Source: Sphingomonas sp. (lineage in GTDB: Bacteria > Pseudomonadota > Alphaproteobacteria > Sphingomonadales > Sphingomonadaceae). From it: a stretch of DNA of 64,000 nt. This document shows, piece after piece, positions 26,874 through 35,519 of this stretch. The translations under genes and the position numbers were made by a program. The notes under the pieces were generated by a model that was given only the letters and a program-made list of their open reading frames with translations, searched no databases and was not told where the DNA came from. Positions within the stretch are counted from its first letter, which is position 1. Each line of letters begins with the position of its first letter. The stretch lies in contig NZ_JAHBZI010000002.1 of the NCBI RefSeq assembly GCF_019635515.1, positions 941,001 through 1,005,000 of the forward strand. Direction: 5' to 3'.

Positions 26874-27647
26874 ATGGCCAAGCAGCGCGCCGATCAGATG
26901 CTCGTCGATCGCGGGCTGGCCGAAAGCCGGACGCGCGCGCAGGCGCTGATCATGGCTGGGCTGGTATTCGCCGGCGACCGCAAGGTGGAGAAATCCGGGC
27001 AGACCTTTCCCGACGATGTCGTGCTCGATGTGCGCGGGCGCGATCATCCCTGGGTGTCGCGCGGCGGGATCAAGCTGGCGCATGCGCTCGAGCATTTCGG
27101 CTGGGACGTGACTGGCGCGGTGGCGATCGATGTCGGCTCCTCGACCGGCGGCTTCACCGATGTGCTGCTGAGCAAAGGCGCGGCACGGGTCTATGCGGTG
27201 GACAGCGGCACCAACCAGCTGGCGTGGAAACTGCGTCAGGACGAACGGGTGATCGTCCATGAGCAGACCAGCGCCCGGGTGCTGACCGCGGCGCACATCC
27301 CCGAGCCGATCGATCTGATCGTCTGCGACGCCAGCTTCATCGGGCTCGCCAAGGTGCTCGACGTGCCGTTCGGTTTTGCCCGGCCAGGGGCGCGGCTGCT
27401 GGCGCTGATCAAGCCGCAGTTCGAAGCCGGGCGCGACGAGGTAGGCAAGGGCGGGGTGGTGCGCGATCCGCAGATTCACGCCCGCGTCTGCCGGGAAGTC
27501 GGCGACTGGGTGACGGGCAGGGGCTGGCGCGTCGAAGGCGTGGTCGAGAGCCCGATCAAGGGCCCCGAGGGAAATGTCGAATTTCTCATCGCGGCCGTGC
27601 AGGAAACATCCCCGCAATCGCTTGCGTTTAGCCAGAGCCCCGAATAG
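26874..27647 (+). CDS. tlyA: TlyA-family rRNA 2'-O-methyltransferase / hemolysin homologue
   Basis: TlyA methylates ribose in 16S and 23S rRNA in actinobacteria. The 257-residue protein has an N-terminal S4 domain (RADQMLVDRGLAESRTRAQALIMAG) and an FtsJ-like methyltransferase core. The SAM-binding motif is AIDVGSSTGGFTDVLL and the K-D-K-E type residues appear in VCDASFIGL and LIKPQFEAGRDEVGKGG. The start MAKQRADQML follows a GGAGG-like sequence. It is 14 bp before the efflux operon. Confidence 0.9.
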   Translation: MAKQRADQMLVDRGLAESRTRAQALIMAGLVFAGDRKVEKSGQTFPDDVVLDVRGRDHPWVSRGGIKLAHALEHFGWDVTGAVAIDVGSSTGGFTDVLLSKGAARVYAVDSGTNQLAWKLRQDERVIVHEQTSARVLTAAHIPEPIDLIVCDASFIGLAKVLDVPFGFARPGARLLALIKPQFEAGRDEVGKGGVVRDPQIHARVCREVGDWVTGRGWRVEGVVESPIKGPEGNVEFLIAAVQETSPQSLAFSQSPE

Positions 27648-27661
27648 CCCTCACGGAACTC

Positions 27662-28708
27662 ATGCGAAATTTAATTGGATTGATTGCGCTCGCCGCGATG
27701 ACCGCCGGGTGCTCGGGAGCGGGTGGCACGCAGGCGAAAGGCCGCGAGGCGCCGCTGGTAACCGCCGCCGCTGCGGAATCGGTACGCTTCGTCGAGCGGA
27801 TCGACGCGGTCGGAACCGCGCGCGCCAACGAGCAGGTGACACTGGCGGCGCCGGTTACCGAGCGCATCACCCGGCTCAATTTCGACGATGGCGCCTTTGT
27901 CCAGCGCGGGCAGATCATCGCGGTGCTGTCGGCGGGGCAGGAAAATGCCCAGCTTGCCGAAGCGGGTGCCCGCTCGCGCGAGGCGCGGCAGCAACTCGAC
28001 CGGCTCCAGCAATTGAAGGCGCGCGGCTTCGCGACCAACAGCGCGGTGGATGCCCAGACCGCGCTCGCCGGGCAGGCCAGCGCGCAGGCGGCGGCGGCCA
28101 GGGCTTCGATCGGCGATCGCATAATCCGCGCGCCCTTCTCCGGTTGGGTGTCGCTGCGCAATATCTCGGCGGGCGCGGTGGTGACCTCGGGTACCGAGAT
28201 CGCCCAAATCAGCGACATCTCGCGCATCAAGCTCGATTTCGCGGTGCCCGAGACGCTGCTGGCGCAGGTCCGGCCGGGGCAGGCGATCGAGGCGCGGGCG
28301 GCGGCCTATCCCGATCAGCCGTTCCGCGGCACCATCGCCACGGTCGATCCGGTTCTTAATGCGGAGACTCGCGCGGCGACGGTGCGCGCGATCCTCGCCA
28401 ATGGCGACCGCAAGCTGAAGCCCGGCATGCTGCTGTCGGTCTCGATCGAAAGCGCGGCGCGGACTTCGACGGCGGTGCCCGAACTGGCGGTGGTCGGCGA
28501 GGGCGACAAGAACTTCGTCTTCGTGCTGGACGGCGACAAGGTGAAGCGCGTGCCGGTCACGCCGGGGCTCCGCCAGAACGGCAAGGTCGAGATCCTCGAA
28601 GGGCTGGCCCCCGGCCAGCGCGTCGTCACCGAAGGCGTGGTCAAGATCGCCGACGGACAGAAGGTCCGTGTCGCCGGCGCCGCCCAGCCCCGCACACAGG
28701 CCAGATAA
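27662..28708 (+). CDS. RND efflux periplasmic adaptor (membrane fusion lipoprotein)
   Basis: This 348-residue adaptor has a lipoprotein signal with C17 (LIALAAMTAGCSG). It has the biotinyl/lipoyl-like segments (VTERITRLNFDDGAFVQRGQIIAVL and RAPFSGWVSLRNISAGAVVTSG) on either side of a short coiled coil. The membrane-proximal domain ends VKIADGQKVRV. It links the inner-membrane pump encoded next to an outer-membrane channel that is not in this window. It starts 3 bp before the RND gene region and is certainly co-transcribed with it. Confidence 0.93.
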   Translation: MRNLIGLIALAAMTAGCSGAGGTQAKGREAPLVTAAAAESVRFVERIDAVGTARANEQVTLAAPVTERITRLNFDDGAFVQRGQIIAVLSAGQENAQLAEAGARSREARQQLDRLQQLKARGFATNSAVDAQTALAGQASAQAAAARASIGDRIIRAPFSGWVSLRNISAGAVVTSGTEIAQISDISRIKLDFAVPETLLAQVRPGQAIEARAAAYPDQPFRGTIATVDPVLNAETRAATVRAILANGDRKLKPGMLLSVSIESAARTSTAVPELAVVGEGDKNFVFVLDGDKVKRVPVTPGLRQNGKVEILEGLAPGQRVVTEGVVKIADGQKVRVAGAAQPRTQAR

Positions 28709-28711
28709 CCG

Positions 28712-31700
28712 GTGCAGATCTCGGACCTTTCCGTCCGCCGCCCCGTATTCGCGGCGGTGATGGCGATCCTGCTGACGATTGTCGGCGCCGTCGGCTTCAT
28801 GTCGCTGTCGGTACGCGAATATCCCGATACCGACCCGCCGATCGTATCGGTGCAGACCATTTATACCGGCGCCGCCGCCAGCGTGATCGAGGCGCGGATC
28901 ACGCAGGTGCTCGAAGAGCAATTGTCGGGCGTCGAGGGGCTGCAGACGATCACCTCGCGCTCGCGCGATGGCACCTCGGACATTTCGGTCGAGTTCCGCC
29001 CGGGCCGCAATATCGACGTGGCGGCGAACGATGTGCGCGACCGCGTCGCGGCGGCAGCGAACGATCTGCCCGAGGACGCGCTGGCGCCACAGGTCCGCAA
29101 GGTCGATGCCGATGCGTCGCCGATCATGTTCATCACGATCAGCCGTCCGGGCTGGTCGCAGCTCGAACTGTCCGACTGGGTCGATCGCAACCTGACCGAC
29201 CGCTTCGCCAATATCGACGGCGTCGCGCGCGTCTTCGTCGGCGGTGAGGCGCGACCGTCGATGCGGGTCTGGCTCAATCCCGGCAAGCTCGCGGCGTTCC
29301 GCCTGACCCCGGGGGATGTCGAGGCCGCGTTGCGCAAGCAGAATGTCGAGCTCCCCGCCGGACGGCTCGAATCGGCACAGCAGAACACCACGCTGCGCGT
29401 CAGCCGCCCGTTCCAGACGCCGCAGAGCTTCGCGCAGCTCGTGGTCGGGCGCGGGGCGGACGGGTATCAGGTGAAGCTGGGCGATGTCGCCCGTGTCGAG
29501 CAGGGTGCGGAAAACCCCTATTCGCGCTTCCGGGTCAATGGCGAGGCGGCGGTCGGTCTCGGCATCGTCCGCCAATCGGGCGCCAACACGCTGGCGGTGG
29601 CGGATGCCGCCAAGAAGATGATGACCGATCTCTCGCCGACCCTGCCGCAAGGCATGACGATGGAAGTGGGATCGGACGATTCGATGTTCATCGGCCGCGC
29701 GATCGAAAGCGTGTGGCACACGCTGGCCGAGGCGGCGGTGCTGGTTGTGCTGGTGATCTTCCTGTTCCTGGGAAGCTGGCGCGCGACACTGATCCCGGCG
29801 GTGACGGTGCCGATCTGCCTGCTCGGCAGCTGCGCGGTTTTGTGGGGCTTCGGCTTCTCGATCAACCTGCTGACGCTGCTCGCGATGGTGCTCGCGATCG
29901 GCCTGGTGGTCGATGACGCGATCGTCGTGCTCGAAAATGTCTATCACCGGATCGAGGAAGGCGAGCCGCCGCTCGTTGCCGCGTATCGCGGCACCCGGCA
30001 GGTCGGCTTCGCGGTGCTCTCGACGACGCTGGTGGTTATCGCGGTGTTCGTGCCGGTGTGCTTCCTTGCCGGCCAGACCGGCCTTTTGTTCCGCGAGCTG
30101 GCGGTGGCGATGATCGGGGCGATCGCCTTTTCGGGCTTCCTCGCGCTCAGCCTCACACCGATGCTCTGCTCGAAACTGCTGCGGCACGAAACGCGCGGGC
30201 GATTCACCGGCTGGGTGGACAGGCAGTTCAGCAAGCTGGAAGGATTTTACGGACGCCGGCTGGATTGGGCGCTGCGCAAGCCGCTGATCCCGATCGTCGT
30301 CATCGTCGCGTTCCTCGCTTTGTCGGCGTTCGCCTTCACCGCGCTTCGCTCCGAGCTGGCTCCGGCCGAGGACCAGGGCATCGCGCAGGTCCAGATCAGC
30401 GCTCCCGAAGGTACCGGCTTCGATCAGATGGACCGCTACATGACGCAGGCGCAGGGCAAGATCCTGCCGCTGATCGATAAGGGCGCGGTCCATACGATCA
30501 TCACGCGGACCCCCGGCGGCTTCGGCGCGAGCGACGATTTCAACAGCGGCTCCCTCGTCGTCTTCCTCAAGCCGTGGGAGGAGCGCAGCGTCACCACCCA
30601 GCAGGTCGCGGCCGAACTCAACAAGGTGCTCGCCGGCCTGCCCGCGGTTCGCGGCAACGCGTCGGTCCGCTCGGCGCTGGGCCGTGGGCGCGGCCAGCCG
30701 ATCGGCTTCGTCATCGCCGGCACCAACTATGAGGATCTCGTCAAGGCGCGCGACCGCATCCTCGCCGCCGCCGCGCAGAACCCCGGCATCGTCAACCTCG
30801 ATTCCGACTACAAGGAGACCAAGCCGCAGCTCCGTGTCGATGTGGATACGCAGCGCGCCGGCGATCTGGGGGTGTCAGTCGCCGACGTCAGCCAGGCGCT
30901 GCAGTCGCTGCTCGGCTCGCGCCGCGTCTCGACCTATGTCGATCGCGGCGAGGAATATCGCGTGATCGTCCAGGCCGAACAGGCTGACCGCGAGAATCTC
31001 GCCAATCTCGCCTCGATCTATGTCCGCGCCCGCGATGGCGGCCTGGTGCCCCTGTCGAACCTCGTCACGACGCGGCAGGCGGCGGGGCCGCGCGATCTCG
31101 GCCGCTTCAACAAGCTGCGTGCCATCACTCTCCAGGGCGGCATCGCGCCGGGCTATTCGATGGGCGAGGCGCTGGCGTTCCTGCGCGAACAGGCGGCGGC
31201 GTCGCCCGAGGTGCTGGCGGTCGGCTATCGCGGCGAGAGCCAGGCGTTCGTCGAGACCGGCGGATCGATCCTGGCGGTGTTCGGAATCACCATCCTGATC
31301 GTCTATCTGGTGCTCGCCGCGCAGTTCGAAAGCTTCGTCCATCCCGGCGTGATCATCATGACCGTGCCGCTGGCGGTGGGCGGCGGGCTGATCGGGCTGC
31401 TGATCTCGGGCTCGTCGCTCAACCTTTATAGCCAGATCGGCATCGTCATGCTGGTCGGTCTCGCCGCCAAGAACGGCATCCTGATCGTCGAGTTCGCCAA
31501 CCAGCTGCGCGACAAGGGCGCGGAGATCGGCGACGCGATCCGCCAGGCGGCGCAGCGCCGGCTGCGCGCGATCCTGATGACCTCGATCGCGACCGCCGCC
31601 GGCGCGGTGCCGCTGGCCATCGCCAGCGGGGCGGGCGGGGCGGCGCGTTCGTCGATCGGCGTGGTCATCGTTTTCGGCGTGTCCCTCGCCACCCTCATCA

Positions 31701-31822
31701 CCCTGTTCCTAATTCCGATTCTCTACTCTAGGCTTGCCAAGCGAACTGGCTCGCCCGAAGCTGTGGGTCGCAAGCTGGACGCGGCGCTGGGGGAGAGCGT
31801 GGCGCCGCAGCCGGCGGAATGA
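28712..31822 (+). CDS. RND multidrug efflux transporter, HAE-1 family
   Basis: At 1036 residues this is a full-length proton-driven RND pump with twelve helices and two large periplasmic loops. It shows SDLSVRRPVFAAVMAILLTI at the N-terminus, the paired proton-relay aspartates in LVVDDAIVVLENVYHRIEEG near residue 400, and the late LVGLAAKNGILIVEFANQ motif. The start is a GTG, three bases after the adaptor stop. Substrates are unknown; no local regulator is adjacent, only tlyA upstream. Confidence 0.95.
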   Translation: MQISDLSVRRPVFAAVMAILLTIVGAVGFMSLSVREYPDTDPPIVSVQTIYTGAAASVIEARITQVLEEQLSGVEGLQTITSRSRDGTSDISVEFRPGRNIDVAANDVRDRVAAAANDLPEDALAPQVRKVDADASPIMFITISRPGWSQLELSDWVDRNLTDRFANIDGVARVFVGGEARPSMRVWLNPGKLAAFRLTPGDVEAALRKQNVELPAGRLESAQQNTTLRVSRPFQTPQSFAQLVVGRGADGYQVKLGDVARVEQGAENPYSRFRVNGEAAVGLGIVRQSGANTLAVADAAKKMMTDLSPTLPQGMTMEVGSDDSMFIGRAIESVWHTLAEAAVLVVLVIFLFLGSWRATLIPAVTVPICLLGSCAVLWGFGFSINLLTLLAMVLAIGLVVDDAIVVLENVYHRIEEGEPPLVAAYRGTRQVGFAVLSTTLVVIAVFVPVCFLAGQTGLLFRELAVAMIGAIAFSGFLALSLTPMLCSKLLRHETRGRFTGWVDRQFSKLEGFYGRRLDWALRKPLIPIVVIVAFLALSAFAFTALRSELAPAEDQGIAQVQISAPEGTGFDQMDRYMTQAQGKILPLIDKGAVHTIITRTPGGFGASDDFNSGSLVVFLKPWEERSVTTQQVAAELNKVLAGLPAVRGNASVRSALGRGRGQPIGFVIAGTNYEDLVKARDRILAAAAQNPGIVNLDSDYKETKPQLRVDVDTQRAGDLGVSVADVSQALQSLLGSRRVSTYVDRGEEYRVIVQAEQADRENLANLASIYVRARDGGLVPLSNLVTTRQAAGPRDLGRFNKLRAITLQGGIAPGYSMGEALAFLREQAAASPEVLAVGYRGESQAFVETGGSILAVFGITILIVYLVLAAQFESFVHPGVIIMTVPLAVGGGLIGLLISGSSLNLYSQIGIVMLVGLAAKNGILIVEFANQLRDKGAEIGDAIRQAAQRRLRAILMTSIATAAGAVPLAIASGAGGAARSSIGVVIVFGVSLATLITLFLIPILYSRLAKRTGSPEAVGRKLDAALGESVAPQPAE

Positions 31823-31861
31823 GGCCAGAAGCCAAGGCCAGGGACATGGGGTCGTGAAAGA

Positions 31862-32419
31862 ATGAGGGAAATCGCATCGCGAGGCCAATTGTGGGCCGCC
31901 TATCTGCGCTGGGCGGTGGTCACCGTGCCCTTCATCCTGCTGCTCGGCTTCACCTCGGCGCGGCTGGCGCCCTCGGGATCCGAGAATCCGTGGTTCACGC
32001 GGCTGGTGAAGCCCGAGATCATGCCACCCGATTATGCCTTCCCGATCGCGTGGACGGTGCTCTACGTGCTGATGGGGCTGGCGCTGGCGATGATCATCAA
32101 CGCGCGCGGATCGACGCTGCGCGGGCCGGCGCTGGTGGTGTTCGCGGTGCAGATGGCGGTCAACCTCGCCTGGTCGCCGGTATTTTTCGGGATGCACCTG
32201 GTGGTGCCGGCGCTGATCATCATCGGCGTGCTGTTCGTCCTCGCGCTGATCACGACGATCCTTTTCGGGCGGATCCGCATGGGCGCGGCGGTGCTGCTGC
32301 TGCCCTATCTCGCCTGGATCGGCTTTGCGGGGTATCTGCTTTTCCAGATCAACGAGCTCAATCCGAACGCCGCAAGCCTTGTACCTTCGCGTTCGGCTGA
32401 CCAAATCCAGATCCACTGA
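31862..32419 (+). CDS. tspO: TspO/MBR family protein
   Basis: TspO binds tetrapyrroles and cholesterol-like ligands and acts in the membrane as a stress or oxygen-linked regulator. The 185-residue protein has five helices and the family hallmarks WFTRLVKPEIMPPDYAFPIAWTVLYVLMG and VNLAWSPVFFGMH, followed by YLAWIGFAGYLLFQINELNP. The N-terminus is about 20 residues longer than in short homologues. It follows the efflux operon by 39 bp but has no functional link to it that can be seen. Confidence 0.92.
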   Translation: MREIASRGQLWAAYLRWAVVTVPFILLLGFTSARLAPSGSENPWFTRLVKPEIMPPDYAFPIAWTVLYVLMGLALAMIINARGSTLRGPALVVFAVQMAVNLAWSPVFFGMHLVVPALIIIGVLFVLALITTILFGRIRMGAAVLLLPYLAWIGFAGYLLFQINELNPNAASLVPSRSADQIQIH

Positions 32420-32440
32420 GTTCATTTTAGGATACCGGCA

Positions 32441-32722
32441 ATGCAGAGCGACAACCGCCTGTTCGACGATTTCGTCAAGTTCGTGAACGGCGCGGCCGGC
32501 ACCATGGCCGGCATGGCCCGTGAAGGCGCGGACGCGACCCGCGAGCGCGCCAGGGAATGGCTCGGCGGGCTCGATTTCGTCGCCCGCGACGAGTTCGAAG
32601 CGGTCAAGGCGATGGCCGCCGCCGCGCGCGACGAGAATGAGGAATTGAAATCGCGCATCGCCGCGCTCGAGGCACAGCTCGCCAAGCCCAAGGCGGCCAA
32701 GAAGCCCGCTGCGGGAAGCTGA
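32441..32722 (+). CDS. ubiK: UbiK-like ubiquinone accessory factor (BMFP)
   Basis: UbiK assists aerobic ubiquinone synthesis by binding lipids near the Ubi complex. The 93-residue protein has the amphipathic N-terminal helix (DNRLFDDFVKFVNGAAGTM), the middle FVARDEFEAVKAMAAAARDENEELKSRIAALEAQL coiled coil, and a Lys/Ala-rich tail, matching the BMFP family. It lies between tspO and a YbjN gene on the same strand. Confidence 0.85.
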   Translation: MQSDNRLFDDFVKFVNGAAGTMAGMAREGADATRERAREWLGGLDFVARDEFEAVKAMAAAARDENEELKSRIAALEAQLAKPKAAKKPAAGS

Positions 32723-32828
32723 ACCCCTTTTCCACAGCTTTTCGACAGGGTTTTGAACGGCGTTCTTGTGCCGTTCCACCCGGATTGGCAGAATCCCACC
32801 CAGCCAGCGCGGCTGGGGGAAGGTGTTG

Positions 32829-33329
32829 ATGTTGGACGAAGCCGAATTCGAGCGCGAGGACGCAGCGCCCATCGACATGCTCGAAAGCTATTTCGCGGCG
32901 CATGGCTGGACCTTCACCCGTGAGGACGAGGAAATCGTCGCCAAGGTCAAGGGCAGCTGGACCGAATATGAGCTGCGCGGCATCTGGCGCGACGATGACG
33001 GCGTGCTCCAGTTCCTGGCATTCCCGGACATCCGCGTGCCCGATGAGCGCCGCGCGGCGCTCTACGAGACGATCGGACTGGTCAACGAGCAGCTCTGGAT
33101 CGGCCATTTCGAATTATGGTCGGCGAGCGGCATCCTGCTGTTCCGCCATGCGGCGATGATCGACGGCGACCAGCCAAGTCTGAGCCTGGCGCAGGCCGAG
33201 CTGCTGGTCGAGAGCGCGGTCGATGAGTGCGAGCGGTTCTACCCCGTGTTCCAGTTCGTGCTGTGGGGCGGCAAGACGCCGGCTGACGCGCTGGCTTCCG
33301 CGCTGATCGAAACCCAGGGCGAGGCGTGA
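32829..33329 (+). CDS. YbjN-domain protein
   Basis: This 166-residue protein has the YbjN fold (type III secretion chaperone-like) with IDMLESYFAAHGWTFTREDEE, then LLFRHAAMIDGDQPSLSLAQAELLVESAVDECERFYPVFQFVLW at the end, typical for the alphaproteobacterial members. The start MLDEAEFER is used; a GTG two codons upstream is also possible. Its stop overlaps the GTG of proC. YbjN proteins are stress-linked, but their mechanism is unknown. Confidence 0.85.
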   Translation: MLDEAEFEREDAAPIDMLESYFAAHGWTFTREDEEIVAKVKGSWTEYELRGIWRDDDGVLQFLAFPDIRVPDERRAALYETIGLVNEQLWIGHFELWSASGILLFRHAAMIDGDQPSLSLAQAELLVESAVDECERFYPVFQFVLWGGKTPADALASALIETQGEA

Positions 33330-34108
33330 GCGCGCCGGCCCTCCGGCTCTGGCTGGTCGGCTGCGGCAACATGGCCGGGGCGATGCTGCGGCGCTGGCTT
33401 GAGGCGGGCGTTGTCGCACCCGAAAACGTCTTCGTCGTCAACCGTGACGATCGCGAGCTTCCCACGGGCGTGCGGCAGGGCCGGTCGTTTCCCGACGAGC
33501 CCGCCCCCGATCTGATCCAGCTCGGCATGAAGCCGCAGCAGATCGGCGAGATCCCGCCGCTGCCGGCTGGGGACTATGGGCTGATCTCGATCCTTGCCGG
33601 TGCCGATCTCGCGACGCTTCAGGCGCGTTTCCCCGGGCATGCGGTGGTGCGGGCGATGCCAAACCTGCCCGTCGCGCTCGGCAAGGGTGTCGTCCCGCTC
33701 TGTGGCGCGCGCATTCCGGGCGTCGAAGCGCTGATGGCGCCGCTTGGGCTGGTCGAATGGACCGAGGACGAGAAATTGTTCGAGTGGGCGGGGACGCTTT
33801 CGGGCTGCGGCCCGGCGTTCGTCTACCGTTTCATCGACGCCCTGGCGGCTGGCGGCGCCGCGCTCGGTGTGCCCGCCGATCAGGCGCAGCGGCTCGCGCT
33901 CGCCACGGTCGAGGGTGCGGGGCTGCTGGCCGCGCAATCGGATGTGTCGCCCGCGACCCTGGCCGACCGGGTCGCCAGTCCCGGCGGATCGACCCGGCAA
34001 GGGATGAACGTGCTCGACGCCGATGACGCGCTGGTCCGGCTGGTGCGCGATACGCTCGCCGCTTCCGCCCGGCGCAACGCCGAGATGGCGGCCGAAGCGC
34101 GCAAATAG
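33326..34108 (+). CDS. proC: Pyrroline-5-carboxylate reductase ProC
   Basis: ProC reduces pyrroline-5-carboxylate to proline with NAD(P)H. The 260-residue enzyme has the Rossmann start LWLVGCGNMAGAMLRRWL, the MPNLPVALGKGVVPLCG strip and the C-terminal signature SGCGPAFVYRFIDALAAGGAALGVP with SPGGSTRQGMNVLD. It begins with GTG overlapping the YbjN stop (GTGA). Its placement with ubiK and YbjN is probably just local operon structure. Confidence 0.96.
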   Translation: MSAPALRLWLVGCGNMAGAMLRRWLEAGVVAPENVFVVNRDDRELPTGVRQGRSFPDEPAPDLIQLGMKPQQIGEIPPLPAGDYGLISILAGADLATLQARFPGHAVVRAMPNLPVALGKGVVPLCGARIPGVEALMAPLGLVEWTEDEKLFEWAGTLSGCGPAFVYRFIDALAAGGAALGVPADQAQRLALATVEGAGLLAAQSDVSPATLADRVASPGGSTRQGMNVLDADDALVRLVRDTLAASARRNAEMAAEARK

Positions 34109-34168
34109 CGGAACGCGCACCCGCCCCTGTCGGTTATTCCTCCGAACTATCTCAAACGGAGGCGGAAA

Positions 34169-34777
34169 ATGACCACGACCACTGCCACGCGCGATTCGCA
34201 CGGACGCTTCACCGGCTCGAAGGCGACCCCCTCGTCGAGCAATTTCGGCCTGATCGCCGGCGCGGCGGCGGGTGGCGCCGCGCTTGGACTGCTGGCGATG
34301 CTGGGCCGCAAGGCGGCGGTGCAGGCGCCGACCGCGCTGGCGGGGAATTGGGACGAGGCGCTCGCCGCCGAGCATGCCGCGACGCTGAAGGTGTTCGACG
34401 CGCTGGAGGCGACCGACGAGACCAACACCACCAAGCGCTCCATGCTGCTCGCGCATCTCAAGCACGCGTTGATGAAGCATGCGATCGAGGAAGAGAGTGT
34501 CATCTACCCGGCATTGCGCGAAGCCGGCCAGCGCGAGGCCGCCGATGCGCTGAATCAGGAACATGGCTATGTGAAACAGTATCTCTACGAGCTGGAGAAC
34601 ATCCCCACCGCCTCGCCCGACTGGATCGCCAAATTGAAGCAGTTCCGCGCCGATATCGAGACGCACATGCGCGAGGAAGAGGATGTGCTGTTCCCGCAAC
34701 TCCGCGCGCAACTGAGCGAGGAGAAGAACAAGGCACTGACGCTGACCATGAACAAGGAAGGGTTCAAGGTCGCCTGA
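34169..34777 (+). CDS. Hemerythrin HHE-domain protein with N-terminal Gly/Ala helix
   Basis: After a Gly/Ala-rich hydrophobic helix (FGLIAGAAAGGAALGLLAMLG) at residues 27-47, the 202-residue protein has the four-helix hemerythrin pattern. Iron-ligand histidines and acids are visible in EHAATLKVF, HLKHALMKHAIEEESVIYPAL, NQEHGYVKQYL and HMREEEDVLFPQL. It probably binds a di-iron centre and senses or stores oxygen or NO. A strong ribosome site (GGAGG) precedes the start. It converges with tRNA-Leu. Confidence 0.88.
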   Translation: MTTTTATRDSHGRFTGSKATPSSSNFGLIAGAAAGGAALGLLAMLGRKAAVQAPTALAGNWDEALAAEHAATLKVFDALEATDETNTTKRSMLLAHLKHALMKHAIEEESVIYPALREAGQREAADALNQEHGYVKQYLYELENIPTASPDWIAKLKQFRADIETHMREEEDVLFPQLRAQLSEEKNKALTLTMNKEGFKVA

Positions 34778-34778
34778 T

Positions 34779-34865
34779 TGGTGCGGACGGCGGGACTCGA
34801 ACCCGCACGCCCCGAGGGGCAGAAGATTTTAAGTCTCCGGCGTCTACCGGTTCCGCCACGTCCGC
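34779..34865 (-). tRNA. tRNA-Leu (TAA anticodon)
   Basis: Read on the minus strand, the sequence runs from GCGGACGTGG to CCGTCCGCACCA with a paired acceptor stem. The anticodon loop CTTAAAA contains TAA. The long variable arm (GCCCCTCGGGGC) marks a class II tRNA. The T loop GGTTCGAGTCC is present and the 3' CCA is encoded. The total is 87 nt with CCA. Confidence 0.95.
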
Positions 34866-35020
34866 ATTGGCTGCATGCCAAGCGGATGGTGGCGGGCAGG
34901 TCAAATGATTCGTGTGACTAACGGCCCCTGAGTGACGCGCGAAACTTGCAGCCGATCGGTACTCGGATCGATCCATGGACAGAATCATCACAATCGGCGT
35001 GGTGGTGGGCGCGTTCGCCG

Positions 35021-35049
35021 CAAAAGGAAAAGGCCGGAAATCCCGGCCT
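35021..35049 (-). terminator. Rho-independent terminator after ihfB
   Basis: On the minus strand AGGCCGG and CCGGCCT form a 7-bp stem with a 5-base loop, followed by TTTTCCTTTT. It begins 25 bp beyond the ihfB stop. Confidence 0.8.
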
Positions 35050-35073
35050 GTCACATTTCGATAATGTCCGCGC

Positions 35074-35355
35074 TTACGCGACGTTCAGCCGCGCGCGCAT
35101 TTCCTTGCCGGGTTTGAAATAGGGGACGCGCTTGGCGTCGACTTCGACGGTTTCGCCGGTGCGCGGGTTGCGGCCGGTGCGGCCGTCGCGGGCGCGGGTG
35201 GAGAAGGCGCCGAAACCGCGCAGCTCGACGCGGCCATCGGCGGCAAGGCGCTCGACGATCTCGTCGAAGAAGATCGCGACGATTTTCTCGACTTCGCGGA
35301 CGGAGAGCCCGGGATTGTCCTGAACCAGCAATTGTACGAGTTCCGAACGGATCAT
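35074..35355 (-). CDS. ihfB: Integration host factor subunit beta
   Basis: IHF beta pairs with IHF alpha to bend DNA in replication, transcription and recombination. The 93-residue protein has the HU/IHF fold, with the beta-arm region [25 protein letters not shown] and the end [20 protein letters not shown] marks the intercalating proline region. Beta rather than alpha is inferred from [15 protein letters not shown] at the N-terminus. The ATG follows AAGGGGAG. Located after rpsA on the same strand, as is common. Confidence 0.93.
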   Translation of the reverse strand: MIRSELVQLLVQDNPGLSVREVEKIVAIFFDEIVERLAADGRVELRGFGAFSTRARDGRTGRNPRTGETVEVDAKRVPYFKPGKEMRARLNVA

Positions 35356-35480
35356 CCCGCATTCTCCCCTTATGCTCGCACGGACAGCGGATTTCCGCGC
35401 GGCGATCCCGTCCAACCCCTAGCGCCCTTATGCGATCTGCATCAAGGCGAAGATGTTGCGTTTACGCAATTTCCGATGGG

Positions 35481-35509
35481 AAAAAGGGGAGCGGCGGGCG
35501 CCGCTCCCC
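35481..35509 (-). terminator. Rho-independent terminator after rpsA
   Basis: GGGGAGCGGC and GCCGCTCCCC form a 10-bp GC stem with a 4-base loop and are followed on the minus strand by TTTTT. It lies 10 bp beyond the rpsA stop. Confidence 0.9.
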
Positions 35510-35519
35510 CATTTCGGAC

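Noticed and set aside
27671..30493. A 940-codon open frame antisense to the RND efflux genes
   Set aside because: It is Arg/Asp/Gln-rich, has no domain, and mirrors the high-GC codon bias of two well-identified genes on the other strand.
32766..32828. An N-terminal extension of the YbjN protein
   Set aside because: The extra 21 codons have no ribosome site and do not resemble the family start; MLDEAEF fits better.
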